From the NCBI RefSeq assembly GCF_010614805.1, contig NZ_JAAFZC010000002.1, forward strand, positions 248,001 through 312,000: a stretch of DNA of 64,000 nt, written 5' to 3'. Origin of the DNA: Pseudooceanicola aestuarii (lineage in GTDB: Bacteria; Pseudomonadota; Alphaproteobacteria; Rhodobacterales; Rhodobacteraceae). The notes below the pieces were generated by a model, which was not told the origin of the DNA, ran no database searches, and worked only from the letters and a program-made list of their open reading frames with translations. This document shows positions 40,836 to 50,424 of the stretch, in pieces. A program made the translations under genes and the position numbers. Every line of letters starts with the position of its first letter. Position 1 is the stretch's first letter.

Positions 40836-41747
40836 TTACGACCTGTGCTTCTGTTCGAATTCGAACCCGTAGCCGTAGTTTTTCAACGGCTCCGGAGACA
40901 GGTCATACGTCGCCTTGCGCAGGAAATCCATCATCCCCTTCGTATCGCCGGAAAACTGGTCCAGCGTGCTGCGCGGGATCGGTGCGCCCACGGCGATCTG
41001 CACCGGGGTGCCGATACGGGCGCGGAACTCCTTGAGCAACAGGCCCATGCGCAGGTTCGAATGCAGATGCGACGCCAGTTGAAACAGCCGCGAGGTGCGC
41101 CCGGCAAAGAACACCGGCACCACCGTGGCGTCGGACTTGGCGATCATCCGGGCGGTAAAGCCGCGCCAGCCCGGATCCATCGGCTGGGAAAACGGCTTCA
41201 GCCCGGTGGAGACGGTACCACCGGGAAAGATGCCGATGGCGCCGCCCTCTGACAGGTAGCGGATGCACTCCTTGCGGGTCTGGATATTCTCCTGCTGGGC
41301 CGCGCGCGTCTCGTCAAAGGAGATGGGCAGGATCACGCGGTTCAGATCCTCGGACTTGCGAAAGACGCGGTTGGCCAGGATGCGGAAATCGCCGCGCCGC
41401 TGGTGCAGGATATGGCCCATCATCAGCCCGTCCAGCACGCCGTAGGGATGGTTGGCGATCAGGATCAATGGCCCCTTGTCCGGGATGTTGTCCAGGCTGC
41501 CGCCCACCACCTCCAGGCTGAGCATATAACGTTCGAGCATCACCGACCAGAAGTCCCGGCCGGCCGCGACCTCCCGATCATAACCGTCGGCGCGGCGGAT
41601 CAACGTCGGGCGTCCGGTGACGTTTTCCATCACCCGGATCAGGGCACGCCCGCCCTTGGACGCCGCGCTATGGGCGTAGGAGAGATCGCGAGCGATGTGG
41701 CGCCGTGACGAGGGGCGTCCGCCCGAAGGAATTGTTTCTGTTGCCAT
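40836..41747 (-). CDS. Lysophospholipid acyltransferase family protein (PlsC-like)
   Basis: This 303-residue protein fits the glycerolipid acyltransferase superfamily, which acylates lysophospholipids or related lipids. The catalytic block is [18 protein letters not shown] (about 94-111). His100 and Asp106 are separated by five residues instead of the canonical four of HX4D, as in some hemolysin-like members. The second block is [14 protein letters not shown] (about 197-210), replacing FPEGTRS. The lipid substrate is unknown; ornithine-lipid type enzymes are one option. The start at 41747 is preferred to a longer in-frame ATG that would overlap the end of the indolepyruvate oxidoreductase gene. 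The ribosome site is weak. Confidence 0.8.
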   Translation of the reverse strand: MATETIPSGGRPSSRRHIARDLSYAHSAASKGGRALIRVMENVTGRPTLIRRADGYDREVAAGRDFWSVMLERYMLSLEVVGGSLDNIPDKGPLILIANHPYGVLDGLMMGHILHQRRGDFRILANRVFRKSEDLNRVILPISFDETRAAQQENIQTRKECIRYLSEGGAIGIFPGGTVSTGLKPFSQPMDPGWRGFTARMIAKSDATVVPVFFAGRTSRLFQLASHLHSNLRMGLLLKEFRARIGTPVQIAVGAPIPRSTLDQFSGDTKGMMDFLRKATYDLSPEPLKNYGYGFEFEQKHRS

Positions 41748-41823
41748 TCTCGGTATTCCGTCCCGTCCCGACCGCAAAACGGGGCCGGGACAGGAAACCA
41801 GTAGCGAAGCGTTCCTGTCCTGT

Positions 41824-44800
41824 CTACTCCGCAGCCTGCGCGCGGGTTCCATCGCGCAGCACGGCCAGCAAGGCCTCCCGTTGTTTCGCGGCCTTGGCCT
41901 CGTTCGTGGCCTTGACCGGGCCGAAGCCGCGGATCGACAAGGGCAGTTCCGCCAGGGCCACGGCGGTATCGTGCTGTTCGGGCCCTGTGGTCAGAAGCGT
42001 TTCCGCATCTGCCTCGTATTGCGCGATCAAGGCGCGTTCCATCCGCCGTTCGGCCGTTCGTCCGAACGGATCCAGCGGCGTGCCGCGCAACATCTTCATC
42101 CGGGCCATCACCGACAGCGGCAGGCGCATCCATTCGCCGAACTGCCGTTTCACCGGGCGCCCGTCGCTGCCGGTCTTTTCGATCACCGGGGGCGCCATGT
42201 GGTAGGACATCTTGAAGTCGCCGCCGAACTGCTCCTGCGCCTTGGCACGGGTGGTCAGCAACAGGCGGGCGACCTCGTATTCATCCTTGTAGGCAAGAAC
42301 CTTGTGATAGCCCTTGGCGACGGCCTCCTTCAGCGCCGGATCGGTGAATCTGTCGACCATCTTGCGATAGCGTTTCGCCAGCCGCCGGGACTGGTAGGCC
42401 GCCAGATGATCGGCGCGATACGCGATCCGCTCTTCCAGCGACCTGGGCAGCGCAACGACGTTTTCCGCCGGCGCAGTCAGGCGGGCGGCCTCCTCGGGGT
42501 GCAGCACCGCCCAGCGACCGATGTCGAAGGCGCGCAGGTTCCGGTCCACCGCCTGCCCGTTCAGCTCCACCGCGCGGCGGATCGCATCAAAGGACAGCGG
42601 GAGCAGCCCGCGCTGCCAGGCGCCGCCGAGGATCATCATGTTGGAATAGATCGAATCGCCCATCGCCACCTTGGCCAGGTCGGAGGCGTCGAACAGCACC
42701 ACGTCCTCCTTCATCCGGGCCTGCAATTGCAACGCCAGCCGGTCGGCGGGCAGCGCGAATTCCGTGTCACGGGTGAAATCGCCGGTGATGATCTCGTGGC
42801 TGTTGACCACACCGCCGGTGCGGCCCTGCCGTGTCAGGCCCAGCGTCTTGGCCCCGGCCGAGACAACCAGATCCCCCCCGATCAGGGCATGGGCCTCGCC
42901 CGTGGCCACGCGAATGGCGGTGATGTCCTCCGGCCGGTTGGCAAGGCGCAGGTGGATATGCACCGCGCCGCCCTTCTGGGCGAGGCCCGCCATCTCCATC
43001 ATGCCGGCGCCCTTGCCGTCGATCTGCGCGGCCTGGGCCAGAACAGCGCCGATAGTGACGACGCCCGTGCCACCGACGCCGGTGATCACGATGTTATGGG
43101 TGCCGTCGATCGCGGGCAGGTCGGGCTGCGGCAGATCGGGCAGCTCCAGCTGCGCCGTTTCCGCCGTCTCCTTGCGCGGGGTGGCACCCTCCAGCGTGAC
43201 AAAGGATGGGCAGAACCCCTTGAGACAGGAGAAATCCTTGTTGCAGGAGGATTGGTCGATCGCGCGTTTGCGGCCCAGTTCGGTTTCGACCGGCACGATG
43301 GAAACGCAGTTGGATTGCACGCCGCAATCGCCGCAGCCCTCGCAGACGTCGGTGTTGATGAACACGCGCTTGTCCGGGTCGGGGAATTGCCCGCGCTTGC
43401 GGCGGCGGCGCTTTTCGGCGGCGCAGGTCTGGACGTAGATGATGGCCGACACGCCCGCGACGTCCCGCATCTGTTTCTGCACCGCCTCCATGTCGCGGCG
43501 TTCGTGCCAGCCCACGGATTTCGGGAAATCCTCCTGCCGGGGTTCTTCCTTCTCGTCATAGACCACGGCGATCTTGCCGACGCCCATGGCGTCCAGCTCC
43601 CGCGCGATGCGGTCGGGGGTCAACCCGCCCTCGTTCTTCTGGCCGCCGGTCATGGCGACGGCGTCGTTGAACAGGATCTTGTAGGTGATGTTCGTCCCTG
43701 CGGCGAGCGCCGCGCGGATCGCCTGAACCCCGGAATGGTTGTAGGTGCCGTCGCCCAGATTCTGGAAGACGTGATCGCGGGTGGAAAACGGCGCCTCCCC
43801 GATCCAGTTGGCCCCTTCGGCGCCCATGTGCGTGAACCCCTGGGTCTCCCGGTCCATCCATTGCACCATGTAGTGACAGCCGATCCCGGCATAGGCGCGG
43901 GAGCCTTCGGGCACCTTGGTCGAGCTGTTGTGCGGACAGCCCGAGCAGAAATAGGGCAGCCGCGCCGCGATATCCTGCACGTTGTCGTTGCGCCGCACCT
44001 CTGCCAAGGCGCCCAGCCCGGCCTTGATCCGGTCCGTCTCCCGGCCCTCTTCGATCAGGATGGCGCCCAGTCGTTCGGCAATCAGGATCGGATCCAGCGC
44101 GCCCTTGGTCTGGAACAGTTCCGGCCCGTGCATGGACCCGGCGCCGCCGCCCTTGTGCCAGCCATAGACCCGGCGCCCGCGACGATCGTCAAAGATCGCC
44201 TCCTTCACCTGCACCTCGATCAGCTTGCGCTTTTCTTCCACCACAACGATCAGGTCCAGCCCCTCGGCCCAGTCGTGAAAGCCGCGCATGTCCAGCGGGA
44301 AGACCTGCGCCACCTTGTAGGTGGTTAGGCCCAGCCGCTCCGCCTCCGCTTCGTCGATATTCAGCAGGGACAGGGCGTGTTGCAGATCCAGCCAGTTCTT
44401 GCCCGCCGCGACAAAGCCGATCTTGGCGCCGGGCTTGCCCCAGACGCGCTTGTCGATGCCGTTGGCGCGGGCAAAGGCCTCGGCCGCAAAGCGTTTGTGA
44501 TCGATCATCCGGGCTTCCTGCTCCGTCGGAGTATCCCCCAGCCGGATGTTCAGCCCGCCCGGCGGCAGCGCGTGATCCTGCGGCATCAGCAGCTTCATCC
44601 GGTGCGGATCGCCGTCCACCACCGATGTCGCCTCCACCGTGTCCTTCATCGTCTTCAGCCCGACCCACAGCCCGGAATAGCGTGACAGCGCATAGCCATA
44701 GACGCCCAGGTCGATGATCTCCTGCACGCCCGCGGGGCTGACCACGGGCATGTAGGCATCCACCAATGCCCATTCGGATTGGTGCAGCACCGTGGAGCTT

Positions 44801-45252
44801 TCGCCGGTGTGGTCGTCGCCCATGGCCATCAGCACCCCGCCATGGGCCGAGGTGCCCGCCATGTTGGCATGGCGCATCACGTCCCCGGACCGGTCCACCC
44901 CCGGCCCCTTGCCGTACCACAGGCCAAAGACGCCATCATACTTGCCCTCGCCCCGCATTTCGGCCTGTTGCGCCCCCCACAGGGCGGTCGCGGCGAGATC
45001 CTCGTTCAAACCTTCGTGAAAGGTGACGTTCGCCCCGGCCAGATGCTTGGCCGCGCGGGCCATCTGCAAGTCCACCGCGCCCAGCGGAGAGCCCCGGTAG
45101 CCGGTCACGTAACCGGCGGTATTCAGCCCGGCGGCACGGTCGCGCGCATTCTGCGTCAGCATCAGGCGCACCAGCGCCTGTGTCCCGTTCAACAGAACCG
45201 GCGATTTCGTCAGGTCGAACCGATCTTCTAGCGTGATTGCGTTGCTGGTCAT
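41824..45252 (-). CDS. Indolepyruvate ferredoxin oxidoreductase, fused single-chain form
   Basis: This 1142-residue enzyme should decarboxylate arylpyruvates from Phe, Tyr or Trp breakdown to aryl-acetyl-CoA, reducing ferredoxin. The thiamine-diphosphate part includes FCSGCPHNSS (about 436-445), MGAEGANWIGEAPF and NLGDGTYNHSG. Cysteine motifs CEGCGDCGVQSNC (about 636-648) and CNKDFSCLKGFC (about 668-679) suggest iron-sulfur clusters. The gamma-subunit domain starts at ITGVGGTGVVTIG (about 723-735), and a long C-terminal domain follows. Archaeal enzymes split these parts into two subunits; the fused form is common in proteobacteria. A LysR regulator is divergent across a dyad operator. Confidence 0.93.
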   Translation of the reverse strand: MTSNAITLEDRFDLTKSPVLLNGTQALVRLMLTQNARDRAAGLNTAGYVTGYRGSPLGAVDLQMARAAKHLAGANVTFHEGLNEDLAATALWGAQQAEMRGEGKYDGVFGLWYGKGPGVDRSGDVMRHANMAGTSAHGGVLMAMGDDHTGESSTVLHQSEWALVDAYMPVVSPAGVQEIIDLGVYGYALSRYSGLWVGLKTMKDTVEATSVVDGDPHRMKLLMPQDHALPPGGLNIRLGDTPTEQEARMIDHKRFAAEAFARANGIDKRVWGKPGAKIGFVAAGKNWLDLQHALSLLNIDEAEAERLGLTTYKVAQVFPLDMRGFHDWAEGLDLIVVVEEKRKLIEVQVKEAIFDDRRGRRVYGWHKGGGAGSMHGPELFQTKGALDPILIAERLGAILIEEGRETDRIKAGLGALAEVRRNDNVQDIAARLPYFCSGCPHNSSTKVPEGSRAYAGIGCHYMVQWMDRETQGFTHMGAEGANWIGEAPFSTRDHVFQNLGDGTYNHSGVQAIRAALAAGTNITYKILFNDAVAMTGGQKNEGGLTPDRIARELDAMGVGKIAVVYDEKEEPRQEDFPKSVGWHERRDMEAVQKQMRDVAGVSAIIYVQTCAAEKRRRRKRGQFPDPDKRVFINTDVCEGCGDCGVQSNCVSIVPVETELGRKRAIDQSSCNKDFSCLKGFCPSFVTLEGATPRKETAETAQLELPDLPQPDLPAIDGTHNIVITGVGGTGVVTIGAVLAQAAQIDGKGAGMMEMAGLAQKGGAVHIHLRLANRPEDITAIRVATGEAHALIGGDLVVSAGAKTLGLTRQGRTGGVVNSHEIITGDFTRDTEFALPADRLALQLQARMKEDVVLFDASDLAKVAMGDSIYSNMMILGGAWQRGLLPLSFDAIRRAVELNGQAVDRNLRAFDIGRWAVLHPEEAARLTAPAENVVALPRSLEERIAYRADHLAAYQSRRLAKRYRKMVDRFTDPALKEAVAKGYHKVLAYKDEYEVARLLLTTRAKAQEQFGGDFKMSYHMAPPVIEKTGSDGRPVKRQFGEWMRLPLSVMARMKMLRGTPLDPFGRTAERRMERALIAQYEADAETLLTTGPEQHDTAVALAELPLSIRGFGPVKATNEAKAAKQREALLAVLRDGTRAQAAE

Positions 45253-45270
45253 GAGTTCCTCCCCCTCGTG

Positions 45271-45315
45271 CCTATATATAGGGCGAATGATAGGTCACTA
45301 ATGGTGACCTTTCAT
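45271..45315. promoter_or_regulatory. Divergent operator between the oxidoreductase and LysR genes
   Basis: A 29-bp dyad spans 45287-45315: arms ATGA-T-AGGTCAC and GTGACCT-T-TCAT around TAATG, with one unpaired T on each side. Its core TCAC-N5-GTGA fits the T-N11-A rule of LysR boxes. A separate perfect palindrome CCTATATATAGG lies at 45271-45282 and could cover a -10 element for the oxidoreductase gene. Binding by the adjacent LysR protein is inference. Confidence 0.65.
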
Positions 45316-45412
45316 AGAAAATTTTTCTTTCGACTTTGCCGTCCGGCCTGGTTCAGTTTAGGAGACGGAAAAAGTCGGTGTCGGGCGGAACACATTTCGG
45401 AAACTTGCCAAG

Positions 45413-46324
45413 ATGGATTGGGACAAGCTCAGAATCTTTCACGCGGTCGCGGATGCGGGCAGCCTGACCCATGCGGGTGAGGTGCTGCACCTGTCGCAAT
45501 CCGCCGTGTCGCGACAAATCAGGGGGCTGGAGGAAAGCCTGAATGCCACCCTGTTTCACCGCCACGCACGGGGGCTGATTCTCACCGAACAGGGCGAACT
45601 GCTGTTCGACGCGACCAAGGCGATGATCAAGCGCCTGGACACCGCCACCGCACGCATCCGCGACAGTGAGGAGGAAGTGTTCGGCGAATTGCGGGTGACC
45701 ACCACCACGGGCTTCGGCTCGCTCTGGCTGGCGCCGCGTCTGCCCAAACTGTACGAACGCTTCCCCAATCTGAAGATCGACCTGATGCTGGAGGAACGTG
45801 TGCTGGATCTGCCGATGCGCGAGGCCGACGTCGCCATCCGCATGAAGGAACCCAGCCAGGCGGACCTGATCCGCAAACGGCTGATGTCGGTGCGGATGCG
45901 CTGTTATGCCAGCCCGGAGTACCTGGACCGGCACGGCCGCCCCGAACGGATCGAGGACATCCACAATCACCGGCTGATCTGCCAGAATCCGGCCTCGGCC
46001 CAGGTGGCTGCGGGCGCCACGATGGTCGGCCAGCTGATGACCCATGACATTCCGTCACTTCTGACGGTGAACAATTACTTCGGCGTGCTGCAAGGCGTGA
46101 TCCACGACCTGGGCATCGGGGTCTTGCCCGACTACCTGACGGAGAACTTTCCCGAACTGGAACGCGTGTTGCCCGATATCGAGAGCAACGAGGTGCCCGT
46201 GTTCCTCGCCTTCCCTGAAGAATTGCGCCATTCCAAGCGGATTGCCGCTTTCCGCGATTTCATCCACACCGAGGTGACAACCCACCGCAAGCGGATCAGG
46301 GAACAGCAGGGCGACGACGACTAG
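45413..46324 (+). CDS. LysR-family transcription regulator
   Basis: This 303-residue protein has the LysR N-terminal HTH (MDWDKLRIFHAVADAGSLTH, then LHLSQSAVSRQIRGLEESL, about 24-42) and a two-lobed substrate-binding domain (about 90-290). The GVLPDYLTENFPELERVLP segment near 236-254 is typical. The effector is unknown. It is divergent from the indolepyruvate oxidoreductase gene, 160 bp away, with a T-N11-A dyad between them, so control of aromatic amino acid catabolism is the leading guess. The C-terminal tail is acidic. A GGAAAC site precedes the start at modest distance. Confidence 0.88.
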   Translation: MDWDKLRIFHAVADAGSLTHAGEVLHLSQSAVSRQIRGLEESLNATLFHRHARGLILTEQGELLFDATKAMIKRLDTATARIRDSEEEVFGELRVTTTTGFGSLWLAPRLPKLYERFPNLKIDLMLEERVLDLPMREADVAIRMKEPSQADLIRKRLMSVRMRCYASPEYLDRHGRPERIEDIHNHRLICQNPASAQVAAGATMVGQLMTHDIPSLLTVNNYFGVLQGVIHDLGIGVLPDYLTENFPELERVLPDIESNEVPVFLAFPEELRHSKRIAAFRDFIHTEVTTHRKRIREQQGDDD

Positions 46325-46529
46325 TCCCGCTGACGCCTGCGCTGCCCCGACCCTCCGGCCCCCGTGCCAGACCCACCGCCACAGGGCTGTTTGCGCAGCT
46401 TTCGCGACCATTGCCCAGGGCGGTCCCTGGCACGTTGGTGCCCCCTAGCCATGGCATTTCCGCGTGCCCTGCGCGGTGCCTCCCGGACCCTGCCGTGCCA
46501 GACATGCCACTAGCGCATAGCGGGCATGA

Positions 46530-46669
46530 TGCTGCTGCGGCAATTTGTGCCTTGATCGATTCAACTTCGACGCTTAGGTCAGCTCTCGACGGTGATGCGA
46601 TGAATTTTGCATCATCTTCATACCTCCCTGTTGGACTTGGCCGAGCTTTTATAGCTCGGCCTTTTTTTT
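46530..46669 (+). ncRNA. Candidate small RNA with anti-Shine-Dalgarno-like loop
   Basis: The stretch before the terminator at 46639 belongs to no open frame, is less GC-rich than its surroundings, and folds plausibly. A first hairpin TGATGC/GCATCA (46593-46598 with 46609-46614) is followed by a single-stranded ACCTCCCT (46622-46629), then the terminator hairpin. CUCC-type loops of this kind occur in several alphaproteobacterial small RNAs that bind ribosome sites. The 5' end is uncertain; TTGATC at 46553-46558 is a weak -35 candidate. No known RNA family was recognised. Confidence 0.4.
46639..46669 (+). terminator. Strong intrinsic terminator in a long intergenic region
   Basis: A perfect 8-bp stem GGCCGAGC/GCTCGGCC (46639-46646 with 46654-46661) and 7-nt loop precede eight T. 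It lies 315 bp past the LysR stop, too far to be its simple terminator, which supports a separate short transcript. Confidence 0.88.
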
Positions 46670-46978
46670 GGCTTGCGCCCGGTGCCCGAACACGCTTGCG
46701 GGCTGTGCTGCGCTGCGGCTCTCCTCATGAGTGTGGAAATGACTCGACACGGACGCGACCGCGCACGCGTCCCGCAGGTGGAGGGGGCGCTCGTTTTCCC
46801 GGCGATGCGCCTTGGACTGCGCCCCCTGTGCGGCACCGCCCGCCGCGCGGAACTGACCGGGCTGGCCGATAACCTGCCGCGGAATTTTCGGAACCTTTCC
46901 CTCTGACCCCGCATTGTCACTCCAACGCCGCGACGCCGATGGGCAGACGCGGCAAAACGACAGAGAAAGGAAAGTCAC

Positions 46979-47566
46979 ATGACCTTCAAGACGATGCTCG
47001 CCTCCGTTTCCACCGCCGCCCTTCTGGCCCTGCCGGTCGCCGCGCAGGAGCAGATCAAGAGCGAAGACAACGTCAGCGGCGTTCCCGCCGAAGAGCTGAA
47101 CCAGGCCGCAGATTCGAACTATTCCGAACTGACCGACCAGGGCGCCAAGGCCGAGGCCGAAGCCGTCAAGCAGGACAACCCCGACGGCGTTCCCGCTGAA
47201 GAACTGGCCGCAGGCGACACCGCCCCCGAGGCGATGGACGACTACACCCTGGGCAAGACCGACAGCCTGGACGATTGGATCGACGGCGCGACCGAAGACA
47301 CGCAGAACGCATGGATCGGCAATGACGTCCGCACCTCCGACGGCGTGAGCGTTGGTACGGTGGACCGTGTCTATACCGATGGCACGACGCAGACCGCCGT
47401 GATCTCTCTGGACCAGACGCTGGGGCTGGATGATGACGAATTCCTGATCCGCATGGGCGCCGCAAGCTCGGCCGATTCCGAGATCATGCTGCCCATCGGC
47501 TCCGTCGAGTTCAAACACCAGTACAGTCAGATCGCCGGGCTGGACGCCAGCGCCGTGGCTGACTGA
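46979..47566 (+). CDS. Secreted PRC-barrel domain protein
   Basis: This 195-residue protein begins with a clear signal peptide (MTFKTMLASVSTAALLALPVAAQ, cleavage after about 22). An acidic region with a duplicated GVPAEEL motif (about 34-40 and 71-77) is followed by a PRC-barrel domain (about 108-185), with WIGNDVRTSDGVSVGTVDRV matching the fold's first strands. Such proteins in this group are periplasmic or membrane-associated and often stress-induced, but none has a firm role. GAAAGG precedes the start. A T-tailed terminator follows, so it is a single-gene unit. Confidence 0.8.
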   Translation: MTFKTMLASVSTAALLALPVAAQEQIKSEDNVSGVPAEELNQAADSNYSELTDQGAKAEAEAVKQDNPDGVPAEELAAGDTAPEAMDDYTLGKTDSLDDWIDGATEDTQNAWIGNDVRTSDGVSVGTVDRVYTDGTTQTAVISLDQTLGLDDDEFLIRMGAASSADSEIMLPIGSVEFKHQYSQIAGLDASAVAD

Positions 47567-47617
47567 GCCACCCAATGACAGAGGTCCGGGCCGTCACGGC
47601 CCGCCTCGCACCATCCG

Positions 47618-47654
47618 GGCCGGGGCGTCATTCTGTGCGCCCCGGCCTTTTTTC
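47618..47654 (+). terminator. Intrinsic terminator after the PRC-barrel gene
   Basis: A perfect 10-bp stem (47618-47627 with 47638-47647) with a 10-nt loop ends in seven T, 51 bp past the stop codon. Confidence 0.85.
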
Positions 47655-47817
47655 ATGCGCCGCCGGCCTGCGCGAACCGCGTCGTCATCTCCGCGCCCGG
47701 ACCGCCCTTTTTCACGCGCCGCGCCGGGTTGCGGCATGTGCGGCCCTTTCCCCGGCTTCGCCAACGTCGTAAAGGGGGCGCAAATGCGCTTTGGGCGCCA
47801 TCCGCACGAGGGAAAAC

Positions 47818-49989
47818 ATGGTGGAACACATGCAGGAACCGGCCATTACCGACGAGCTGATCGAAAGCCACGGGATCAAGCCCGACGAATATTCCGAGAT
47901 CCTGCGAATCCTGAACCGGGCGCCCACATTTACCGAGCTGGGGATCTTCTCGGCCATGTGGAACGAGCATTGTTCCTACAAGTCCTCCAAGAAATGGCTG
48001 CGCACCCTGCCCACTACCGGCCCGCAGGTGATCTGCGGCCCCGGAGAGAACGCGGGCATCGTCGATATTGGCGACGGTCAGGCGGTGGTGTTCAAGATGG
48101 AAAGCCACAACCACCCCTCCTATATCGAACCCTATCAGGGCGCCGCGACCGGCGTGGGTGGCATCCTGCGCGACGTCTTCACCATGGGTGCGCGGCCCGT
48201 GGCAGCGATGAACTCGCTGTCCTTCGGGGAAAAGGACCACCCCAAGACCCGGCAACTGGTGCATGGCGTGGTCGAGGGTGTGGGCGGCTACGGAAATTGC
48301 TTTGGCGTGCCCACCGTGGGCGGCGAAGTCCGGTTCGATCCCGCCTATAACGGCAATTGCCTGGTCAACGCCTTTGCCGCCGGTCTCGCCGATGCCGACA
48401 AGATCTTCTATTCCGCCGCCTCGGGCGTGGGCATGCCGGTGGTCTATCTGGGCGCCAAGACGGGCCGCGATGGCGTGGGCGGGGCGACCATGGCCTCCGC
48501 CGAATTCGACGACACGATCGAGGAAAAGCGCCCCACCGTGCAGGTCGGTGACCCCTTTACCGAAAAACGGCTGATGGAGGCCACGCTGGAGCTGATGCAG
48601 ACCGGCGCCGTGATCTCCATCCAGGACATGGGCGCCGCCGGGCTGACCTGTTCCGCCGTGGAGATGGGCGACAAGGGCGAACTGGGCGTGCGCCTGACCC
48701 TGGATGCCGTTCCCTGCCGCGAGGCGGGCATGACCGCCTACGAAATGATGCTTTCCGAAAGCCAGGAGCGGATGCTGATGGTCCTGCGCCCGGAAAAGGA
48801 GGCCGAGGCCAAGGCCGTCTTTGACAAGTGGGATCTGGATTTCGCCATCGTCGGCGAAACCATCGCCGAGGACCGTTTCATCATCGAACACAAGGGCAAG
48901 GTCATGGCGGACCTGCCCCTGCGCGCCCTGTCGGGCAAGGCGCCCGAATATGACCGCCCGTGGGAACCCACGCCCCCTGCCGCCCCGCTGGAGGACATCG
49001 CCGCCGCCGATCCGATCGACGCGCTGAAGATGCTGATCGGCAATGTGAACTATTGCTCGCGCCAGTGGGTGTACCAGCAATACGACACCATGGTGATGGC
49101 CGACACGATCCAGGGCCCGGGGCTGGGCGCCGGGCTGATCCGGGTGCATGGCACCTCCAAGGCGCTGGCCTTCACCTCCGACGTGACACCGCGCTACGTT
49201 GCCGCCAACCCCGTCGAAGGGGGCAAGCAAGCAGTGGCCGAGGCCTATCGCAACCTGACCGCCACCGGCGCCCTGCCCCTGGCCACCACCGACAACCTGA
49301 ATTTCGGCAATCCCGAAAAGCCGGAGATCATGGGCCAGTTCGTCGGCGCCCTTCAGGGCATCGGCGCGGCGGTCTCCGCGCTGGATATGCCCATCGTGTC
49401 GGGCAATGTCTCGCTCTACAACGAGACGGATGGCCAGGCGATCCTGCCCACACCCACCATTGGCGCCGTCGGCCTGATCGAGGATGCGCAAACCGCCATC
49501 ACCGGTGCCGCCCGCGACGGCCATGTCGCCCTTCTGGTCGGCGAGACGCTGGGCCATCTGGGCCAATCCGCCCTGCTGGCCACCGTCTTCAACCGGGTGG
49601 AAGGCGATGCCCCGCCCGTCGATCTGGCCGCAGAAAAGCGCAACGGCGATTTCATCCGCGAGAACCGCGACTTCATCCGCGCCTGTACCGATCTGTCCGA
49701 CGGCGGGCTGGCGCTGGCCGCCTTCGAGATGGCAGAGGCCGGCGGCGTGGGTGTCACCATCGACGTCAGCGACCAGCCGACGCTTTATGGCGAGGATCAG
49801 GCGCGCTACCTGATCGCGTGCAATTTCGACCAGGCCGAGGCCTTGATGGTCGCCGCAGGCCGGGCCGGAGTGCCGTTGCTGACCGTCGGCAGCTTTGGCG
49901 GCAGCGACGTGACCCTGGGCGGCGTCTCCGCCCCGCTGGAGGAACTGTCGGCCCTCTATCGCGGCGCGTTCGGCGAAACCTTCGGCTAA
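47818..49989 (+). CDS. purL: Phosphoribosylformylglycinamidine synthase subunit PurL (small form)
   Basis: PurL converts FGAR to FGAM in purine synthesis. The 723-residue length marks the small form, which needs separate PurS and PurQ. Visible family segments are [19 protein letters not shown] (about 45-63), with the catalytic His, [21 protein letters not shown] (about 92-112) and the ATP/Mg loops of two AIR-synthase-like halves. The start at 47818 follows GAGGGA; a start nine codons earlier is possible but has no ribosome site. purS and purC lie 13 kb away on the opposite strand, and purQ is not in the window. Confidence 0.95.
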   Translation: MVEHMQEPAITDELIESHGIKPDEYSEILRILNRAPTFTELGIFSAMWNEHCSYKSSKKWLRTLPTTGPQVICGPGENAGIVDIGDGQAVVFKMESHNHPSYIEPYQGAATGVGGILRDVFTMGARPVAAMNSLSFGEKDHPKTRQLVHGVVEGVGGYGNCFGVPTVGGEVRFDPAYNGNCLVNAFAAGLADADKIFYSAASGVGMPVVYLGAKTGRDGVGGATMASAEFDDTIEEKRPTVQVGDPFTEKRLMEATLELMQTGAVISIQDMGAAGLTCSAVEMGDKGELGVRLTLDAVPCREAGMTAYEMMLSESQERMLMVLRPEKEAEAKAVFDKWDLDFAIVGETIAEDRFIIEHKGKVMADLPLRALSGKAPEYDRPWEPTPPAAPLEDIAAADPIDALKMLIGNVNYCSRQWVYQQYDTMVMADTIQGPGLGAGLIRVHGTSKALAFTSDVTPRYVAANPVEGGKQAVAEAYRNLTATGALPLATTDNLNFGNPEKPEIMGQFVGALQGIGAAVSALDMPIVSGNVSLYNETDGQAILPTPTIGAVGLIEDAQTAITGAARDGHVALLVGETLGHLGQSALLATVFNRVEGDAPPVDLAAEKRNGDFIRENRDFIRACTDLSDGGLALAAFEMAEAGGVGVTIDVSDQPTLYGEDQARYLIACNFDQAEALMVAAGRAGVPLLTVGSFGGSDVTLGGVSAPLEELSALYRGAFGETFG

Positions 49990-50103
49990 AAGCCCGCCGC
50001 GACACCCCGTCCGGCGCTGCGGTGCCGCACCCCGCCCCGGTCCGGCCCTTGCAGTGGGCCGGGCGGGGTTCTACATCTGTCCCATCAACACCGGAGCCCG
50101 ACC

Positions 50104-50337
50104 ATGCCCATCGACGCCAAGGAAATCGAAACCCTCATCCGCGCAGGCTTCCCTGACGCCCAGGTCGAGGTTCAGGGCGACGACGGCGCCCATTTCGCCG
50201 CCACGGTGATCGACGAGAGCTTTCGCGGCATGAACCGGGTACAGCAACAACGCGCCGTCTATGCCGCGCTGAAGGGCAAGATGGATGGTTCTCAGGGGGA
50301 ATTGCACGCGCTGGCCCTGACAACGCGCGCGCCCTGA
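50104..50337 (+). CDS. BolA/IbaG family protein
   Basis: This 77-residue protein is of the BolA type. It carries the helix FRGMNRVQQQRAVYAALKGKM (about 41-61), close to the usual F-x-G-x-x-x-x-x-R-x-x-x-v pattern, and ends with LHALALTTRAP. BolA proteins bind [2Fe-2S] clusters together with monothiol glutaredoxins. The partner candidate lies 87 bp downstream, a neighbour pair widely conserved in alphaproteobacteria. Whether it acts in iron sensing or cluster delivery cannot be told from sequence. Confidence 0.9.
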   Translation: MPIDAKEIETLIRAGFPDAQVEVQGDDGAHFAATVIDESFRGMNRVQQQRAVYAALKGKMDGSQGELHALALTTRAP

Positions 50338-50424
50338 CCGCCCTTGCCCATCCGAACGATCGCCCGCAAATAGACCGGACGACCCAGCAAAAGCCCGGAT
50401 CCGGGCCACGAAAAGGGGATAAAG

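Larger units (their letters stand above)
46325..46978. other. 654-bp intergenic stretch with a candidate small RNA
   Basis: No protein gene is recognised. Open frames across it run through a strong terminator and resemble nothing. The left part (46325-46530) is C-rich, with a CCAGGG/CCCTGG hairpin near 46417-46432. The middle carries the candidate small RNA listed separately. The right part (46670-46978) is leader DNA of the PRC-barrel gene, in which no other feature was seen. Confidence 0.5.

Noticed and set aside
40853..40866. GTTCGAATTCGAAC, resembling a tRNA T-arm
   Set aside because: It lies inside the end of the acyltransferase gene, is a simple palindrome, and no cloverleaf can be drawn around it.
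41695..44328. Long plus-strand open frame opposite the indolepyruvate oxidoreductase
   Set aside because: It is an antisense shadow; the minus-strand protein has intact thiamine and cysteine-cluster motifs.
46411..46872. Plus-strand open frame of about 150 codons in the long intergenic region
   Set aside because: It runs straight through a strong intrinsic terminator and has no resemblance to a protein family.
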